Below, piece by piece: positions 12,822-13,858 of a DNA stretch of 13,858 nucleotides. The notes beneath the pieces are model-generated. The model did not search any database, was not told the DNA's origin, and was given only the letters and a program-made list of their open reading frames with translations. Source of the DNA: Clostridiales bacterium (GTDB lineage: Bacteria > Bacillota > Clostridia > Christensenellales > Aristaeellaceae); the NCBI GenBank assembly GCA_004557805.1, contig SFFS01000056.1:1-13858 (forward strand), read 5' to 3'. A program made the position numbers and the translations under genes. Each line of letters starts with the position of its first letter. The stretch's first letter is position 1.

Positions 12822-13858
12822 ATGAGCAACCCGCAAAAGCTCTGGCGGCCGGACGCCGGGACGGGAAAATACCGTAATCCGATTCTGTATGCGGATTTTT
12901 CCGATCCGGACGCTGTGCGCGTCGGAGACGATTATTTCATGACGGCCTCGAGCTTTTCCAACGCGCCGGGGCTGCCGGTTTTGCATTCGCGCGACCTGAC
13001 GCACTGGCGGCTTGTTAACTATGCGCTACCCGCGCTGCCGGGCGAGCGGTTTGAAAGGCCGTGCCACGGCGCGGGCGTGTGGGCGCCGGCAATCCGCTAT
13101 CATGCGGGAAAATTCTGGATTTTCTTCCCGATGCCGGACGAGGGGATTTTCATGACGCAGGCGGACGATCCGCGCGGCGCGTGGAGCGAGCCGGTATGCG
13201 TGAAGGCGGCGAAGGGCTGGATTGACCCCTGCCCGTTCTGGGACGACGACGGAAGAGCCTATCTGGTGAACGCCTTCGCCAAGAGCCGCAGCGGCGTCAA
13301 AAGCAAGCTCTGCCTGACGCGCATGCGCCCCGACGGGACGGCGCTGGAGGGCGAGAGCCGGATCATCTTCGACGGCACCGATACGCAGCCGACGATCGAA
13401 GGGCCGAAGATGTACAAGCGCGGCGGGTATTATTATATCCTCGCGCCTGCGGGCGGCGTGCCGCACGGCTGGCAGACCGCGCTTCGCGCAAAAAATATCT
13501 TCGGCCCGTATGAGCAGAAGATTGTGATGATGCGCGGCGAAAGCGATGTGAACGGCCCGCATCAGGGCGCGCTGGTGGACGGCGCGGACGGAAAGGAGTG
13601 GTTCCTGCATTTCCAGGATGCGGGCGTCTGCGGGCGCATCGTCCATTTGCAGCCGGTTTGCTGGAAAGACGGCTGGCCTGTCATCGGGCGGGAGCACGAC
13701 GGCGAGGGATGGGGCGAGCCGGTTGCAGAGTATGAAACGCCAGCGGGCGGCATGCCGCCCTGCGAAGAGGATGAGCGGCGTTTCGGTCTGCCGGGACTCG
13801 ACTGGCAATGGAATGCGAACGGCCGCGCCGAATGGCTGACGCTGGGTGAGCGGATGTT
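12822..13858 (+). CDS. GH43 family (subfamily 12-like) beta-xylosidase/alpha-L-arabinofuranosidase, partial
   Basis: The first 345 codons of a five-bladed propeller glycosidase are present; the gene runs past the window end. The opening W-R-P-D-A-G-T-G-K-Y-R-N-P-I-L-Y-A-D-F-S-D-P-D, then M-T-A-S-S-F and G-L-P-V-L-H-S-R-D-L, is typical of the subfamily with beta-xylosidases and alpha-L-arabinofuranosidases. The GH43 triad is visible: base Asp28 in S-D-P-D, the pKa-modulating Asp135 in W-I-D-P-C-P-F, and acid Glu193 in T-I-E-G-P-K. No signal peptide is present, so it is cytoplasmic like GH95. The ATG has GAGGAG about 7 bases upstream and starts 18 bases after the GH95 stop. Family members usually add a C-terminal beta-sandwich and reach 500-560 residues, so about a third lies beyond the window. 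Substrate cannot be fixed between xylose and arabinose. Confidence 0.92.
   Translation, partial: MSNPQKLWRPDAGTGKYRNPILYADFSDPDAVRVGDDYFMTASSFSNAPGLPVLHSRDLTHWRLVNYALPALPGERFERPCHGAGVWAPAIRYHAGKFWIFFPMPDEGIFMTQADDPRGAWSEPVCVKAAKGWIDPCPFWDDDGRAYLVNAFAKSRSGVKSKLCLTRMRPDGTALEGESRIIFDGTDTQPTIEGPKMYKRGGYYYILAPAGGVPHGWQTALRAKNIFGPYEQKIVMMRGESDVNGPHQGALVDGADGKEWFLHFQDAGVCGRIVHLQPVCWKDGWPVIGREHDGEGWGEPVAEYETPAGGMPPCEEDERRFGLPGLDWQWNANGRAEWLTLGERM

Overview
The window looks like chromosomal DNA of a GC-rich anaerobic Firmicute of the class Clostridia, plausibly a gut fibre degrader. This is inferred from the protein families (DUF3793, C69 dipeptidase, a YesM/YesN-type two-component pair, a CUT1 sugar importer with GH95 and GH43 enzymes), the strong GGAGG ribosome binding sites and the sigma-A-like TTGACA/TATAAT promoters. 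No species can be named from the sequence alone.

Region 1 (1-1660) is decayed accessory DNA around a tRNA. A heavily mutated IS3-family (IS150-like) transposase remnant on the minus strand (83-905) is lower in GC than the rest. A tRNA-Arg(ACG) on the minus strand (1106-1179) follows, with its own promoter and terminator. Next is a short plus-strand pseudogene (1387-1616) that appears to join the first ~20 codons of azlC to the last ~57 codons of azlD through an internal deletion. It still has a promoter and a terminator.

Region 2 (1677-2805, minus strand) is a small operon. A near-consensus promoter overlaps a palindrome; a second palindrome with the same GGTTA-N8-TAACC architecture lies 53 bp downstream in the leader. 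The genes are a DUF3793 protein and a 33-residue hydrophobic small protein, followed by a terminator about 290 bases further on.

Region 3 (2921-4730, plus strand) is an operon of a C69-family dipeptidase and a 76-residue CDGC-motif protein, closed by a strong terminator.

Region 4 (4750-13858) is a carbohydrate-uptake locus. The minus-strand response regulator and histidine kinase (YesN/YesM type) are divergent from a plus-strand operon encoding a secreted sugar-binding protein, two CUT1 permeases, a GH95 enzyme and a GH43 (subfamily 12-like) enzyme that runs off the window. Neither glycosidase has a signal peptide. The model is therefore sensing outside the cell, import of a side-chain-bearing oligosaccharide, and removal of L-fucose or L-galactose and L-arabinose or xylose in the cytoplasm. 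No transporter ATPase is present in the window, which is common for CUT1 importers that share an MsmK-type ATPase.

I see no CRISPR array, phage module or clearly undescribed multi-gene system. The best leads are the DUF3793 leader with paired, helically phased palindromes, the small gene after it, the azlC-azlD deletion fusion, the phased direct repeats upstream of the sugar-binding protein gene, and the substrate of the GH95/GH43 pair.
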